From JAUWMV01 sp964562425 (GTDB taxonomy: Bacteria > UBP14 > UBA6098 > B30-G16): a DNA stretch of 7,403 nt. Both the position numbers and the translations under genes were made by a program. The DNA is taken from contig CAZLTJ010000105.1 in assembly GCA_964562425.1 (NCBI GenBank), positions 1 to 7,403 of the forward strand, read 5' to 3'. Position 1 is the stretch's first letter, and each line of letters begins with the position of its first letter. Positions 6,273 to 7,403 of the stretch are shown piece after piece. The notes beneath the pieces were generated by a model that was not told the origin of the DNA, did not search any database, and saw nothing but the letters and a program-made list of their open reading frames with translations.

Positions 6273-7322
6273 ATGGTCACAAGCGATGTTCTCACAGAAC
6301 TTAGTAAAAAAGCACTAAAAGATGGAATTATCGGTGGAGTGATTACACTTAAGAGAACTGCTCCAGATGCAGCGGTTCATGCATTGATTACCGATCTGGA
6401 GATGTTAGAAGATGTAGATTCAATGATTCCTTATTTTCCTGGTAATTGTGCTAATTTCATAAAAAAAATTACCAAAGTAGCTCCTCCCAATAAACCTATA
6501 TTAGCAATACTTAAACCGTGCGAGATGCGAGCTGTTGTCGAACTAGTTAAATTAGTTCAAATACAAAACAAAAATATTATATATGCAACGTTTGATTGCT
6601 ATGGTACAATTGCCCGAAAGGACTTGAAAGATAAAGAAATACCTAAATCGCAGGAATTTATTAAATCAGCTTCGGATAGTAAATTTGAGCTTCGAGAGAT
6701 ATGCAAGAGTTGCGATTATATACGCTCTGAAACTGCGGATATCAGTTACTTGACCTTCGAGAAGGACACTCCTATTGTTGCTCAAACTGAGACTGGGAAA
6801 AATTTCCTCGAAAAATTGGAAGTTCAATTCGTTGAGTCCGCACCAGATAAAGGCTTGAAGTCTGTTTTAGATATGAAGCTTAAAGCGAAGACAGCATTAT
6901 ATGAGAACTTAAAATCCGAGTGCAGCGGAACCGATAATATATTTAAAACATTTGCTCATTGCATTAATTGCCATAACTGTATGACCAATTGTCCGATTTG
7001 TATTTGCAAGGAGTGCTTTTTCGAGTCGGATGCAATGGATTTCGAGGGTGATGTATTCCTTGATCTGGCATCTCGCAAAGGTGGACTTAGAGCGCCTACC
7101 GATGTTACGCTTTTCCACATAGGACGAATGGCACATATGGCTACTAGTTGTGTTGCATGTGGTGCTTGCGAGGAAGCCTGCCCAGAGGACGTCATCGTTG
7201 GACAAATTTTCAAATGGATCTCCGAGAATGTTCAATCGATTTTCGAATACAAGTCCGGGAGAGATTGGGAAGAGGAGCTTCCGCTTAAGACTTTTAGAGA
7301 AGAGGAATTAGAACCTAAATAA
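6273..7322 (+). CDS. FrhB/FdhB-like iron-sulfur (flavo)protein, electron-input or output subunit
   Basis: This 349-residue protein resembles the beta subunits of F420-reducing hydrogenase and formate dehydrogenase (FrhB/FdhB family). These carry electrons between a nucleotide or flavin cofactor and other iron-sulfur subunits. In the N-terminal two thirds, KPCEMRA (C83), FDCYG (C109) and CKSC (C144, C147, followed by ADISY) match the spaced cysteines that hold a [4Fe-4S] cluster in FrhB. The C-terminal third has two ferredoxin-type sites: CINCHNCMTNCP (C230, C233, C236, C240), and C293/C296/C299/C303 in SCVACGACEEACP. Three further cysteines (C243, C245, C248) make a dense cluster just after the first. 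A conserved-looking RAPTDVTLFHIGRMAHMATSC links the two. GGGGAGG (6261-6267) fixes ATG 6273. Together with the HdrA-like and MvhD-like proteins it suggests a formate-, F420- or NAD(P)H-linked bifurcating complex. The actual substrate cannot be read from the sequence. An AsrA/HydB-type relative is the main alternative. Confidence 0.8.
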   Translation: MVTSDVLTELSKKALKDGIIGGVITLKRTAPDAAVHALITDLEMLEDVDSMIPYFPGNCANFIKKITKVAPPNKPILAILKPCEMRAVVELVKLVQIQNKNIIYATFDCYGTIARKDLKDKEIPKSQEFIKSASDSKFELREICKSCDYIRSETADISYLTFEKDTPIVAQTETGKNFLEKLEVQFVESAPDKGLKSVLDMKLKAKTALYENLKSECSGTDNIFKTFAHCINCHNCMTNCPICICKECFFESDAMDFEGDVFLDLASRKGGLRAPTDVTLFHIGRMAHMATSCVACGACEEACPEDVIVGQIFKWISENVQSIFEYKSGRDWEEELPLKTFREEELEPK

Positions 7323-7391
7323 CCGGAATCTGAGAATACATGATGTTTAAAATATTTTTTTATATTATTTGTTAATTACTAATCAATTTAT

Positions 7392-7403
7392 AGGAGGTAA
7401 TTA
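7392..7403 (+). promoter_or_regulatory. Strong ribosome binding site of the next gene, cut by the window edge
   Basis: AGGAGGT at 7392-7398 is a near-perfect Shine-Dalgarno sequence. The last base, A7403, sits 5 bases after GGAGG and may be the first base of an ATG. A further plus-strand gene therefore begins at the edge, 80 bases after the FrhB/FdhB-like gene, and is probably part of the same cluster. No terminator hairpin lies between 7323 and 7391. Confidence 0.7.

Noticed and set aside
1..7403. tRNA, rRNA or riboswitch
   Set aside because: No cloverleaf-like segment, rRNA-like stretch or known riboswitch core could be recognised in the intergenic regions by eye.

Overview
The window looks like a piece of an AT-rich genome from an anaerobic, probably uncultured bacterium. 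Bacterial-type promoters (TTGACA / TATGAT) and strong GGAGG ribosome binding sites argue against an archaeon, although the redox proteins belong to families first described in methanogens. A surface protein ending in a type IX secretion (T9SS)-like C-terminal domain suggests the FCB group or a related candidate phylum (WOR-3, Cloacimonadota or Zixibacteria-like). The phylum is an inference and is not proven here.

Layout. Positions 1-363 (minus strand) hold the first 121 codons of a class I SAM-dependent methyltransferase that runs off the left edge. A 300-base AT-rich divergent intergenic region follows. Positions 664-3636 (plus) encode a 990-residue tandem HdrA-like flavoprotein with two FAD modules and four ferredoxin-type [4Fe-4S] motifs. 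Positions 3911-5170 encode a secreted protein with about four 52-residue repeats and a T9SS-like sorting domain. That domain carries a 118-bp nested palindromic element, and its last residues have been lost to a one-base frameshift; the original ending can be read in another frame up to 5196. Positions 5197-5741 are mostly non-coding, with a hairpin and doubtful small ORFs. Positions 5742-6167 encode an MvhD/FlpD-type [2Fe-2S] protein, and 6273-7322 an FrhB/FdhB-like iron-sulfur protein. The window ends on a strong ribosome binding site for a further plus-strand gene.

How the genes fit together. The HdrA-like, MvhD-like and FrhB/FdhB-like proteins form a plausible soluble electron-transfer complex. 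By analogy with HdrABC-MvhAGD and formate-dehydrogenase-linked heterodisulfide reductases, MvhD would connect an electron-donating or accepting module to HdrA, where flavin-based electron bifurcation could take place. HdrB, HdrC and a hydrogenase or formate dehydrogenase catalytic subunit are absent from the window, so the physiological partners are unknown. The surface-protein gene has its own strong promoter and separates hdrA from mvhD, and it looks like an intruder in a once more compact redox cluster.
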